A DNA stretch of 37,608 bases from Deltaproteobacteria bacterium. Its GTDB lineage: Bacteria; Desulfobacterota; RBG-13-43-22. Where the stretch lies: assembly GCA_016208255.1 (NCBI GenBank), contig JACQYK010000056.1, forward strand, positions 1 through 37,608, in the 5' to 3' direction. The translations under genes and the position numbers were made by a program. The notes under the pieces are model-generated. The model did no database searches. It saw only the letters and a program-made list of their open reading frames with translations, and was not told the DNA's origin. Positions 17,644-25,295 of this stretch are shown here, one piece after another. Within the stretch, counting starts at the first letter, position 1, and every line of letters starts with the position of its first letter.

Positions 17644-18639
17644 CTATAATTTCTGGCAAGATTCTCTAATGATGAGTTTCGGCTCTAAAATCAACCGTCT
17701 CGGCCTTGGCTTTCTGCCGTTGATCAGGTTAACCAGGATCTCGGCTGCCCTTATTCCAAACTCGGCCGCCGGCTGGGCGACCGCGGTTATAGGAGGATTG
17801 AGCAGCTCTGAAGATTCAAAATCATCAAAACTGACGATGGATAGATCACCTGGAATGCTCAGACCCGAATCCTTGATAGCTTTCAAGGCCCCGAGGGTGG
17901 TCAAACCACTCATGGTTAAAATAGCCGTTGGTTTGTTTTTCAGGCGTAAAATTTGTCGGGTTTTTTCATAGGCGCTTTCAATGGGATAATCGGCATACTT
18001 GATATACTCCATTTGAAGCTCGATTCCGTTTTCCGCCAAGACAGCCTTATAACCCTCAAATCGTTCGTATCCGGTGGTAATATTCAAGGGTACATTGATA
18101 ACGCCGATCTTTCGGTGATTAAGATCCAACAGATGTTCGATGGCCAGCCTCACTCCTTGTATATTATCCAGCTTGATTAAAATCTCATCCTCCAGCCCGG
18201 TGCTGCGATCCACATAAACCACATTCTCGCCTTCCAACACCTCATACAGCCTGCTGTCTTCCGAAGTGACCGGGATGATAATGTACCCGTCAATCAATTT
18301 TCCTTTTAAAACATCAAGATATAGTTTCTCCCGGTCCAGCTTGTTTTCAGTAATGCATAAAATAATGTTATAGCCGTTATGATAGGCCACCTCTTCCGCC
18401 CGTCGAACCAGCTCGATAAAGAACGGATTATTAATATGGGGAAAGACCAAAGCGATGGTTTTTGAACTTCTCAGCTTTAAACTGCGCGCCACCAGATTGG
18501 GCTTATAGTTAAGTTCCTTGATGGCTTTTTTTATCCTTCCCTTTACTTCAGGACTGATGTACCCCACATCGTTAATATAACGGGATACCGTGGCCACCGA
18601 AACATTGGCTTTTTTAGCAACAATTTTTTGGGTCGTCAT
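17644..18639 (-). CDS. LacI-family transcriptional repressor
   Basis: At 331 residues it has the canonical length. The N-terminal helix-turn-helix is TTQKIVAKKANVSVATVSRYINDV (about residues 2-25), followed by the hinge helix region YKPNLVARSL. The remainder is the periplasmic-binding-like effector domain (KTIALVFPHINNPFFIELVRRAEE ... ). It should bind the two double operators 60 and 200 bp upstream of its own start, and so autoregulate together with the downstream PfkB kinase and TIM-barrel genes. The FGGY kinase and phosphotriesterase-like genes lie just upstream in the same orientation; whether they are also controlled is unclear. The effector is presumably a sugar or sugar phosphate of the module. 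The stop codon is TAG. Confidence 0.93.
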   Translation of the reverse strand: MTTQKIVAKKANVSVATVSRYINDVGYISPEVKGRIKKAIKELNYKPNLVARSLKLRSSKTIALVFPHINNPFFIELVRRAEEVAYHNGYNIILCITENKLDREKLYLDVLKGKLIDGYIIIPVTSEDSRLYEVLEGENVVYVDRSTGLEDEILIKLDNIQGVRLAIEHLLDLNHRKIGVINVPLNITTGYERFEGYKAVLAENGIELQMEYIKYADYPIESAYEKTRQILRLKNKPTAILTMSGLTTLGALKAIKDSGLSIPGDLSIVSFDDFESSELLNPPITAVAQPAAEFGIRAAEILVNLINGRKPRPRRLILEPKLIIRESCQKL

Positions 18640-18691
18640 TTATTCCTAATCCATCCTGATCTGTTTTTCCATCCCCGAACTCCAACAGCGA

Positions 18692-18717
18692 TGAAAACGT
18701 TTATGTAAACGTTTACC
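18692..18717. promoter_or_regulatory. Proximal double LacI-family operator
   Basis: TGTAAACGTTTACC (18704-18717) contains the perfect 12-bp palindrome GTAAACGTTTAC with the central CG typical of LacI-family operators. A second half-overlapping site GAAAACGTTTATG is centred 12 bp away (CG at 18698-18699 and 18710-18711). It lies about 60 bp upstream of the lacI-type start codon, where a bound repressor would block its promoter. Confidence 0.75.
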
Positions 18718-18795
18718 TGGTATCGCTTTTAACGGTCCTTGTCAAGTATTAAATTTGTTATATCGTATTATATTGAAAATAGGATATTTTTATAA
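18717..18795 (-). promoter_or_regulatory. Candidate promoter(s) for the LacI-PfkB-isomerase unit
   Basis: Two options are visible on the minus strand. One has a perfect TTGACA (18745-18740) with a weak -10 TACCAG 17 bp later. The other has a perfect TATAAT (18772-18767) with TTATAA 17 bp upstream. Both lie between the two double operators, so repression by occlusion or looping is plausible. Which one is used cannot be decided from sequence. Confidence 0.45.
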
Positions 18796-18843
18796 AAACC
18801 GGGCATTATAAAAACTCCAATTATTATGATAAATTTATAGTTG

Positions 18844-18870
18844 TGTATTCGTTTACATAAACGTCTACAT
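18844..18870. promoter_or_regulatory. Distal double LacI-family operator
   Basis: The segment TATTCGTTTACATAAACGTC repeats the proximal design in degenerate form: two CG centres 12 bp apart (18850-18851 and 18862-18863), each flanked by AT-rich arms resembling TAAACGTTTA. The centre-to-centre distance to the proximal pair is 152 bp, a spacing compatible with DNA looping. Confidence 0.65.
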
Positions 18871-19040
18871 TTTTTTCACCCCGACTCCTGGCTAAAAAGG
18901 CCATTTCCCCCCAGGGTTCTTCTGCTTCAGTCAGCCAACTTCTCCGGCGCAATTGCTGAAATCGCCATGAGACGGGATATTAATTTTTGAATCATTCAAA
19001 AGAGTAGGCGATGATGGAAGGATTCAAGAAGTCAAGGATT

Positions 19041-20687
19041 TTAGAATGCCTTTCTCATTTTTTCTTCGATAATCTTTTGGAAATCATACAGCTCTTTAAA
19101 GACCCTATAATTTGCCTCATGAAAGGTGAAAGACCTGTCATCGGGTCGTATGACTTTGGCCTCATGACCCATCGATTTCATTCCTTGGGGGATATCCGGA
19201 TACTCTCCGGCAGCCAACGCGGCCAGGATGGCCGATCCCAACAGTACTGCTTCCGGTTCCCTGGGGAGGATAATCTCGCATCCCGTAATGTCAGCATTTT
19301 CCTGGATGAATAATCTGTTTTTGAGATGGCCGCCGCATAAATGAATTTTTTTGATTTGATAGCCTTTCTGGTTCATCACCTCGATAATGTGGCGGGTCCC
19401 ATAGGCAATGGCCTGAATCGCGGCATAATATAAAAGGGCGGCCTCTTTCTCGGTTTCTCCGAGGGTTAAGCCGCTGACCATTCCTCTGGCCTGAGGGTCG
19501 GCCCGGGGAGATCGATTTCCATGGTAATAAGGGAGGAGGTGGAAGTCCGAAACTATTTTTAATCCTTCTTTCTTTTTCAACAGCTCGACCTGTCGGTTTA
19601 GAAAGGTATAGATGTCGACTCCCGAGGTCCGGGCCTTGGAGGAGATTTTCCTGAAAGCACCGTTACTTCTAATTATAAAATCGATTAAAGAACCGGTAGC
19701 CGATTGGCCCCCTTCGTTTAACCACAATCCTGGTATCATCGCTCCGAAATAGGGCCCCCAGACCCCCGGAATAAACCTGGGCGATAAGGATACGGCCATA
19801 TGACAGGATGAGGTTCCCCCGATCAGGGCCAGACTTTGATCGAAAAAACCGGTTTCAGCGGGAACGGCACCGAGAGCACCAATACCTCCGGCATGGGCAT
19901 CGATGATACCGATCCCTACCGGTGTTCCCTGGACCAGCCCGAGTTCTTCCGAGGCTCTCTTGGTCAATCCTCCTGCCTTAAATCCGATAGGATAAGCGAC
20001 CAGAGGAACGCGCTCCCGGTCAAACAGATCGTGAAGGCCGATCTCTTTAAAAAAATCCAATCGGTATCTGCCGGAAGGTCCTTCATGCCCAAGGTAAGTC
20101 CATTTACAGACCGAGGTACAAAGACTCCTTTGATCAGTTCCCGAAGCCCGATAGACCAGGTAATCGGCCAAATCCATAAACTTTCGGGCCTGTTTCCAGG
20201 TCCCCTTCAGGTTTTCCTTGATCCATAAAAGCTTGGGGGACTCCATTTCGGGTGATATCTTTCCTCCGACATACTTGAGGACTTCGTGCCCGGTTTTATT
20301 GATCTTTTCCGCCTGCTGGACGGCCCTGTGGTCCATCCAGACGATGATGTTCTGATTCCTGTTCTTGGAGGGTGAGATGGTCATGGGTTCAAAGTCATCA
20401 CCCAGTGCTACCAGCGAGCAAGTGGCATCAAAGGAGAGACCTTTAACCGATTCCGGGGGAATTCCTCCGGAGAAAAGGCATTCCCGTATCGTCTTGCCGG
20501 TAGCTCTCCAGATATCCTCCGAAGACTGCTCAGCGAATCCGGGCCTTGGTTTCCAGATCTTGATCGGCCTTTCGGCCTTGGCTATTAATTTTCCATTCCG
20601 GTCGAAAGCCCCGGTTCGTACGCTGCCCGTGCCCACGTCAATTCCGAGAAAAACTTTATCCCTGAGCTTCCGCGCTTTTTCCATCAT
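19041..20687 (-). CDS. FGGY-family pentulose kinase (ribulokinase-like)
   Basis: A 548-residue FGGY sugar kinase. The N-terminal phosphate-binding motif is FLGIDVGTGSVRTGAFDRNG (about residues 13-32), and the second half has LALIGGTSSCHMAVS and IHLCGGHLKNRLFIQENADITG. The segments WMDHRAVQQAEKIN and SPEMESPKLLWIKENL are characteristic of the pentulose-kinase subgroup (D-ribulokinase type) rather than of glycerol or xylulose kinases. It would phosphorylate a ketopentose or related ketose before an aldolase or epimerase step. It lies 90 bp after the phosphotriesterase-like gene. The start has two consecutive ATG codons and only a weak purine-rich RBS. No aldolase is present in the window. Confidence 0.85.
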   Translation of the reverse strand: MMEKARKLRDKVFLGIDVGTGSVRTGAFDRNGKLIAKAERPIKIWKPRPGFAEQSSEDIWRATGKTIRECLFSGGIPPESVKGLSFDATCSLVALGDDFEPMTISPSKNRNQNIIVWMDHRAVQQAEKINKTGHEVLKYVGGKISPEMESPKLLWIKENLKGTWKQARKFMDLADYLVYRASGTDQRSLCTSVCKWTYLGHEGPSGRYRLDFFKEIGLHDLFDRERVPLVAYPIGFKAGGLTKRASEELGLVQGTPVGIGIIDAHAGGIGALGAVPAETGFFDQSLALIGGTSSCHMAVSLSPRFIPGVWGPYFGAMIPGLWLNEGGQSATGSLIDFIIRSNGAFRKISSKARTSGVDIYTFLNRQVELLKKKEGLKIVSDFHLLPYYHGNRSPRADPQARGMVSGLTLGETEKEAALLYYAAIQAIAYGTRHIIEVMNQKGYQIKKIHLCGGHLKNRLFIQENADITGCEIILPREPEAVLLGSAILAALAAGEYPDIPQGMKSMGHEAKVIRPDDRSFTFHEANYRVFKELYDFQKIIEEKMRKAF

Positions 20688-20777
20688 TATTTACTTTCTT
20701 TCGGTGAGAAAATTGAATTTAAATCAAACGAGCTAATTCCCCGCTATCGGATCCATTCGGAAAAAAATCGACATCTT

Positions 20778-21755
20778 CTACCACTCGCTTAACAAACGCC
20801 TGGGGTTGTCGACCAGCATGGTCCGGATCTGGGCCTCAGTAACTCCGGCCGCCTTCAGGGCCGGAATAATGTTGCGGAAGACATGGTCGTGGGACCAGTT
20901 GGCTACGGGGCGGAGGCCCTCTTCGGGCAGTTTCCCTCCACGCCCGGATGAGCAGCCGATATAATCATGGGAGAGCATGACGCGATCCTCATACCCGATC
21001 CCCAGGAGACCGATCAGCATGGCGGTCCTCACTTTGTCCGGCAAAAACAATTCGATCCCGAAACGGTCGAAGGCGATATTCACCCCCTGGTTCAAGACCT
21101 CCAGTTGATATTGCAGGGAAGGGTTGCCGCACATATGGCCGATCATGAGACGCTTCGGGTCCACCCCTTCCCCGATCAGCAGGGCGGCCTGTTCAGGTCC
21201 CATGGTCCCGTCTTCCGTATGGGTAATAATCGGGAGGCCGGTTTCTTTAGAAGCCCTGGCGGCGGCCAGCAGCACCGCTTCTTCAACGGACGAAATACAA
21301 CCCAGACCCGTCGACACCTTGATCACTCCGGGCTTTACCCCCGATTGGCCGATCCCCTGGGTAATTTCCTGCATAAAGCCATCATACAGCTCACTGACCA
21401 TGTCCCCCACCCCGCTGCTGCTTCGCCCCTTCAAGTAGCCCCATTTACCGCGCTCTTCGGTGTACCGGCCGGTGGAGCAGATAATATGGATCTGCAATTG
21501 TTCGGAGACTTCTTTCAGGATTTCGACATCCCGGTATAAATCAATCGGCGTGGCGTCGATAACCGCTCCCACGCCGAAGGTTTTTGCCGGCTCCAGAGCC
21601 CTCAGACTTCTCTGGACCATTTTGCCCCGGTCGTAAGGCCGGGATAAAGGATCGCACTCCCAGCCAGGTTGACTGGCGACAATATGTTCGTGGACGAGGG
21701 TCGAACCCAAATCTTCCGGCGAAATCAAGCCCAGTACCGTATTTATTTTTTTCAT
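20778..21755 (-). CDS. Phosphotriesterase-family metal-dependent hydrolase (likely lactonase or esterase)
   Basis: A 325-residue amidohydrolase-superfamily barrel. The binuclear metal site is complete: His22 and His24 in LVHEHI, Lys146 (to be carboxylated) in GVIKVSTG, His179 in ITHTED, His207 in IGHMCGN and Asp264 in LSHDYIG. Bacterial relatives called phosphotriesterase homology proteins often hydrolyse lactones or sugar-phosphate lactones rather than organophosphates. In this context a sugar-acid lactone is a natural guess, since the next genes are a pentulose kinase, a PfkB kinase and a sugar isomerase, with a 2-hydroxyacid dehydrogenase upstream. AGGAG precedes the ATG. The reaction is inferred, not shown. 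Confidence 0.87.
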   Translation of the reverse strand: MKKINTVLGLISPEDLGSTLVHEHIVASQPGWECDPLSRPYDRGKMVQRSLRALEPAKTFGVGAVIDATPIDLYRDVEILKEVSEQLQIHIICSTGRYTEERGKWGYLKGRSSSGVGDMVSELYDGFMQEITQGIGQSGVKPGVIKVSTGLGCISSVEEAVLLAAARASKETGLPIITHTEDGTMGPEQAALLIGEGVDPKRLMIGHMCGNPSLQYQLEVLNQGVNIAFDRFGIELFLPDKVRTAMLIGLLGIGYEDRVMLSHDYIGCSSGRGGKLPEEGLRPVANWSHDHVFRNIIPALKAAGVTEAQIRTMLVDNPRRLLSEW

Positions 21756-22104
21756 TTCCGCTCCTCATTGAATGGATTATTAAACTGAATCGATTATTAA
21801 ACCGCCATGCCCGTCAGGGGGCGTAGCACCACGATACGGTCAGCTTCGCTGACCAAAACAGGAGGCCTCCAAGGAGGCCGGGACATGAAAATTATTCTAA
21901 GGGGTCAAGGAGTCAAGTGGTCCAGGTTTCGAGGAAGAGGCTTGGAATATAAAACCCTTGAACCCTCGAATCCTTGAAACCTTGAACCCTATTTTCGAAC
22001 TAAGCACTCGTGTACGAGTGGGGCACGATCAAACACGAAAATGGGTTTTCCCCAACCTTGAACCTTGAACCCCGAACCTTGAACCGTATTTTCAGACTAA
22101 ACGG
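21756..22104. repeat. Repeat-rich spacer: inverted family 2 copy and CCTTGAA-type tandem repeats
   Basis: There is no gene in 349 bases. At 21801-21834 an inverted family 2 copy (ACCGCCATGCCCGTCAGG...) is followed by perfect stems GGTCAGC/GCTGACC (21838-21854) and GGCCTCC/GGAGGCC (about 21864-21881). From 21953 to 22086 the motif CCTTGAA(CC) recurs about eight times in degenerate form, interrupted by a CACTCG/CGAGTG hairpin (22005-22020). Confidence 0.7.
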
Positions 22105-23160
22105 CTAACGGTTGGGACCTCTCTCCATGGGATAGGGCTGCCAGCGTTCCAGAGGCACCCGGGGCAGCACGGTCGGGTTGACACAACTCCTCGGCCATCT
22201 CCCCCGCAGGACCAGGGCGATCTCGCGTCCCACCCTTCGCCGGGTCTCAGGTAACATACGGGTGGAGGCTGAAGCCACGTGAGGGGTAATAATCACGTTC
22301 GACATCTTCAGAAGAGGATTATCCGGAGCCGGCGGTTCTGTCTCGAGGACATCCAGAGCGGCCGCAGCTATCCGGCCTTCCTGAAGGGCCTGTATCAGCG
22401 CGGCCTCGTCAATGGTCGGACCACGGCCCGTGTTAACAATAACCGCCGTGTTTTTCATGACCTTAAAAGCCTCGGTTGAGATCATATGATAGGTTTCCTC
22501 ATTAAGGGGCGGGTGCATGGAGATATAATCGGAACGCTCCAGCAACTCTTTCAGGGATACGGGCTCGACCCCTTCCGCAGTCATTTTCAGCTCAGACACA
22601 TAGGGGTCATTGGCTATGACCTGGAAGCCGAAAGGTTTTGCCCTTCGGGCCACCGCCCTGGCCACGTTTCCGAATGAAATCAGGCCCAAGGTCTGCCCCC
22701 ATAATCTCGGAATCCGGCTGAGACTGGGTCTCCCCTTAAACCATTGCCCTTGACTCACCATTAGATCCTGCTCCTTAACCCGCCGGGCTGCGGCCAGAAT
22801 AAGCATGAGGGCATGATCGGCCACCTCCTCTGTAAAAACATCCGGTACATTGGTCACCACAATGCCCTTTCCCGTAGCGGCCTCCACATCCACCGTATCC
22901 ACACCGACACTGCCCAGACCGATGACCAGACATTTATCCAGTTGAGAGATGATATTCCTGGAGATGCGCATCCCCCAGGTGGGCATAAGGGCCTCGGCCT
23001 CCCTGGCGCCTTTGATAAATACTTCTTCGTTTTCAGCGACAACTTCCTCAATCTCCGCCAGAGAGGACAGGGCTTCGAGTTCCAGGGCATAACGCTTGGC
23101 TACATCCCCTCTTCTTCCTGTCCCGGGCAGTTGGACGACCACTATTTTCTTTGGGGTCAT
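22105..23160 (-). CDS. D-isomer-specific 2-hydroxyacid dehydrogenase
   Basis: A 351-residue NAD(P)-dependent dehydrogenase that interconverts a 2-hydroxyacid and a 2-oxoacid. The substrate domain contains VIGLGSVGVDTVDVEAA. The catalytic residues are the Arg in VNTGRGPTIDE, the Glu in LDVLETEPPAPDNP and the His in ITPHVASAS, all present. The nucleotide-binding loop is atypical: where GLGRIG is usual it reads SFGNVA within LGLISFGNVARAVA, so two of three glycines are replaced. Third-position Ala occurs in some subfamilies; first-position Ser is less usual. It is divergent from the Ldh2-family dehydrogenase at 23542 and lies upstream of the sugar module. The substrate is unknown. Confidence 0.88.
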   Translation of the reverse strand: MTPKKIVVVQLPGTGRRGDVAKRYALELEALSSLAEIEEVVAENEEVFIKGAREAEALMPTWGMRISRNIISQLDKCLVIGLGSVGVDTVDVEAATGKGIVVTNVPDVFTEEVADHALMLILAAARRVKEQDLMVSQGQWFKGRPSLSRIPRLWGQTLGLISFGNVARAVARRAKPFGFQVIANDPYVSELKMTAEGVEPVSLKELLERSDYISMHPPLNEETYHMISTEAFKVMKNTAVIVNTGRGPTIDEAALIQALQEGRIAAAALDVLETEPPAPDNPLLKMSNVIITPHVASASTRMLPETRRRVGREIALVLRGRWPRSCVNPTVLPRVPLERWQPYPMERGPNR

Positions 23161-23541
23161 TGATCAATCTCCTAAAATAAGTGCGAAAATAACGGTTCAA
23201 GGATCAGGGTATAAGGTTTAAGGAAAACCTCCCTATTCCTAATCGTCATTCCCGTGAAGACGGGAATCCAGGAGCTTCAAACAAAGTGAGGCTAGTCTCT
23301 GAGTAATATTCCCCTCCGGCTTCCGGCCGAGTGGACCGACTGTATCGAACGTACTGCAGGGGCGTGACGGTTTATTTTGTACCCTATTACCTTCTGTTCA
23401 ATAACCTGTGAAACCCATTCTATGGAAAACAGTTCCAATCTGTCAAGGAATCTTGCCTTTCATTTATGGATGTTTTATGGTATGGCCAAGCAAAAAGATC
23501 AGGTTCATCTCCAAAAAAGTGGCGAAGGACAAGGAGGTCCT
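23161..23541. other. Divergent intergenic region with half copies of both repeats
   Basis: These 381 bases separate two divergent dehydrogenase genes. A family 1 half element is at 23244-23271 (CGTCATTCCCGTGAAGACGG...) and a family 2 fragment at about 23355-23373 (GGGGCGTGACGGTTTA). An open frame upstream of the plus-strand gene (from TTG 23377) is better explained as leader sequence. No convincing promoter was identified. Confidence 0.6.
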
Positions 23542-24627
23542 ATGAACGATATCTTCTATTTCCAACCGGAAACCCTGAGCCGGATGGGTTTCGATCTATG
23601 CCGGGCCTCCGGTTCACCTCAAAACGAGGCGGCACTCGTCTCCGAAAGGCTGTTGAAAGCGGATCTCACCGGTCATCCCTCCCACGGCATCATCCGAATT
23701 CCTTCCTATATGGCCATGCTCAGGCACGATTGGGTAAAACCCGGCGCCGTCCCCGAAGTCGTTCGCGATAACGGTCCCACGGCCCTGATAAACGGCCACC
23801 GGTCCTACGGCCAGGTCGGGGCCGAGAAGGCCATGACCGTGGCCATCAGGAAGGCCCTGGAACACGGCATTGCCGGTGTGGGGGTAACCAACCTGGCCCA
23901 TATCGGACGGCTGGCCGATTATGCCAATTCCGCCTCCAGGGCCGGCTGCCTGTCCCTGGTCTTTACCTCCTGCGGCGGGGTCTCCACGCTGGTGGCTCCC
24001 TTCGAAGGCCTGGCCCGGCGCATGGCCACCAACCCGATCGCCCTGGGGATCCCCAGCGACCGGGAATATCCCATTGTCATGGACATGGCCACCAGTGTCT
24101 TTGCCGAAGGGAAACTGCGGGTCATGCTGGCTGCCGGGAAATCCGCTCCGGAAAAAACCCTGATTGACAAGGACGGGAATCCGACCACCAACCCGGCTGA
24201 TTTTTATGCGGGGGGCGCTCTTCTCCCCCTGGGAGGGGTCCAGGGCTACAAAGGGTACCTGCTCAATTTTATGGTGGAGGTCCTGGCCGGACTGCTGACC
24301 GGTGGGGGATACGCCGGCGGAGACCCTAAAGCCCCCTTCAATAACTGCACGCTGATGATCGTCATCGACGTCCAAAAATTCCGGGAACTGCCCCTTTTCA
24401 AATCCGAACTGGAAAGCATGATAAAATTCCTGAAAGACACCCCCGTTGCCGAAGGCGGGGAAGTGCTCTATCCCGGAGAAAAAGAGTTTCGGCATGAACA
24501 GGCCGTCTTGAAATCAGGGGTGCCTCTGGCTGACCAGACCGTGAAGGCCATCCAGGAAGAACTGGACCGTTATCAGGTCCCCTTGCGTCTGGCCGATCTG
24601 GGACAGCTTACCCCTTTAGTCGCCTGA
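23542..24627 (+). CDS. Ldh2-family oxidoreductase (malate/L-lactate/L-sulfolactate dehydrogenase type)
   Basis: At 361 residues from ATG 23542 it matches the family length. That start has AGGAGG at 23533-23538, and the usual N-terminus of the family begins here, so the in-frame TTG at 23377 was rejected. Family marks are DLTGHPSHGIIRIPSYM (with the catalytic His), GVGVTNLAHIGRLADYANSASRAG, and MATNPIALGIPSDREYPIVMDMATS. Members oxidise L-2-hydroxyacids such as malate, lactate, ureidoglycolate, sulfolactate or 2,3-diketogulonate with NAD(P). Its divergent partner is a D-2-hydroxyacid dehydrogenase, so the pair could invert a 2-hydroxyacid through the keto form. The substrate is not determined. 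Confidence 0.9.
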   Translation: MNDIFYFQPETLSRMGFDLCRASGSPQNEAALVSERLLKADLTGHPSHGIIRIPSYMAMLRHDWVKPGAVPEVVRDNGPTALINGHRSYGQVGAEKAMTVAIRKALEHGIAGVGVTNLAHIGRLADYANSASRAGCLSLVFTSCGGVSTLVAPFEGLARRMATNPIALGIPSDREYPIVMDMATSVFAEGKLRVMLAAGKSAPEKTLIDKDGNPTTNPADFYAGGALLPLGGVQGYKGYLLNFMVEVLAGLLTGGGYAGGDPKAPFNNCTLMIVIDVQKFRELPLFKSELESMIKFLKDTPVAEGGEVLYPGEKEFRHEQAVLKSGVPLADQTVKAIQEELDRYQVPLRLADLGQLTPLVA

Positions 24628-24933
24628 TTCAGAGGATTTGTCCGGCCCCACATTTTAAGATAACACCGGGTGTCAGGAAATCCTTTTCCCACCTTAAACC
24701 TACCTGTACTGTTGAGTCTTGAAATGCTTGTAAATTAACAATTACGACTTGAAGAACTAAACCGCGAAGCGGTGGTCTTGGGCAGTTCACCTGTTAGTCC
24801 GAGATAAATTAGGCTTTCGACCCAACCAACCTGATATTTATATTAGCTCTTGTTGAACAAGATGAATCTCAATACCATTTCTTTTGTCAGACCATCGGTC
24901 CGAGCCGATGGATGTCAAAAACAAAGGGGATGA

Positions 24934-25104
24934 ATGGCGGAAAAGTTAAGAGAACAAATGGCCGTAGACCTTCAGTTGAGCGGAGCCAAACCGCTTACCC
25001 AAAAGACATACCAGAGAGAAATAAAAAACCTAGAGAAATACCATCACCAGTCTTTAAAAGGCCCAGAAAAGACCATTGAACCCCGCGGTAAAATCTGGCC
25101 ATAG
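24934..25104 (+). pseudogene. N-terminal fragment of a tyrosine recombinase/integrase
   Basis: A 56-codon frame starting MAEKLREQMAVDLQLSGAK and continuing LTQKTYQREIKNLEKYHHQS looks like the SAM-like N-terminal core-binding domain of XerC/phage-type integrases (pattern 'LR..M..DL.L.G..P.TQ.TY.R.I..L..YH'). After about residue 41 the similarity stops, and the DNA becomes homologous to the 5' end of the sigma-54 activator gene. The catalytic domain (Arg...His-x-x-Arg...Tyr) is absent. An RBS-like AAGGGG lies before the ATG. It is a scar rather than a working gene. The fragment is too short for a firm subfamily call. Confidence 0.6.
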
Positions 25105-25135
25105 GGGTTTTCTCATTTTCCATCCTCATCATCAT
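25053..25135 (-). pseudogene. Relic 5' end of a sigma-54 activator gene (paralogue of 28953-32096)
   Basis: On the minus strand this stretch reads ENEKTP...QWSFLGLLK, matching the start of the large activator (KNEKPLWSEFTEAQWSFLGFLE). Base identity to 32024-32100 is obvious by eye, for example GCCCAGAAAAGACCA and CCATAGGGGTTT in both. An extra A in GAGAAAACCCC relative to GAGAAACCCC shifts the frame, and the AAGGAGG ribosome site of the intact copy is lost. The homology ends where the integrase fragment begins. Only about 25 codons survive. Confidence 0.75.
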
Positions 25136-25180
25136 CTTGTACGGGGCAATCATACTTTCTTCCTCTCGTCAACAGCAATA

Positions 25181-25220
25181 TTTTCGTCAACATACAAACA
25201 TATAACGTTGATATATGAAC
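25181..25220 (+). promoter_or_regulatory. Conserved 40-bp upstream block (putative activator site), copy A
   Basis: The segment from TTTTCGTCAACATAC to GTTGATATATGAAC matches 32147-32186 with few changes. Its end lies 78 bp before the last G of the -24 GG, the same distance as in copy B. A CAAC...GTTG inverted pair sits inside it. This is the best candidate for the enhancer bound by the Fis-type HTH of the activator at 28953-32096. Confidence 0.6.
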
Positions 25221-25295
25221 AGACAGGCAGGGGCTGCCAATTATTACTTCATAAAGCAATAATTAAATCGAGTAGTTAATTATATTAATTTCATT

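Larger units (their letters stand above)
18640..19040. other. 401-bp control region between FGGY kinase and LacI genes
   Basis: No gene is present. The region holds two double LacI-type operators and a very AT-rich segment (18750-18850) with promoter-like hexamers; these are listed separately. The part from 18880 to 19040, next to the kinase stop, shows no clear terminator. Confidence 0.7.

Noticed and set aside
21953-22086. CRISPR-like array from the CCTTGAA repeats
   Set aside because: The units are too short and degenerate, lack regular spacers, and no cas gene is present.
23377-23541. Upstream TTG start extending the Ldh2 gene by 55 codons
   Set aside because: The family N-terminus and AGGAGG point to ATG 23542; the extension has no family similarity.
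23614-24495. 293-codon minus-strand open frame inside the Ldh2-family gene
   Set aside because: The translation is Gly/Gln/His-rich without domain features, while the plus strand encodes a well-conserved dehydrogenase.
24849-24861. Palindrome CTTGTTGAACAAG as an integrase attachment core
   Set aside because: There is a single copy with no matching direct repeat nearby, so attachment-site function is not supported.
25076-25279. 67-codon plus-strand frame across the relic and control region
   Set aside because: It lies in DNA explained as a decayed regulator plus sigma-54 control region and has no ribosome site.
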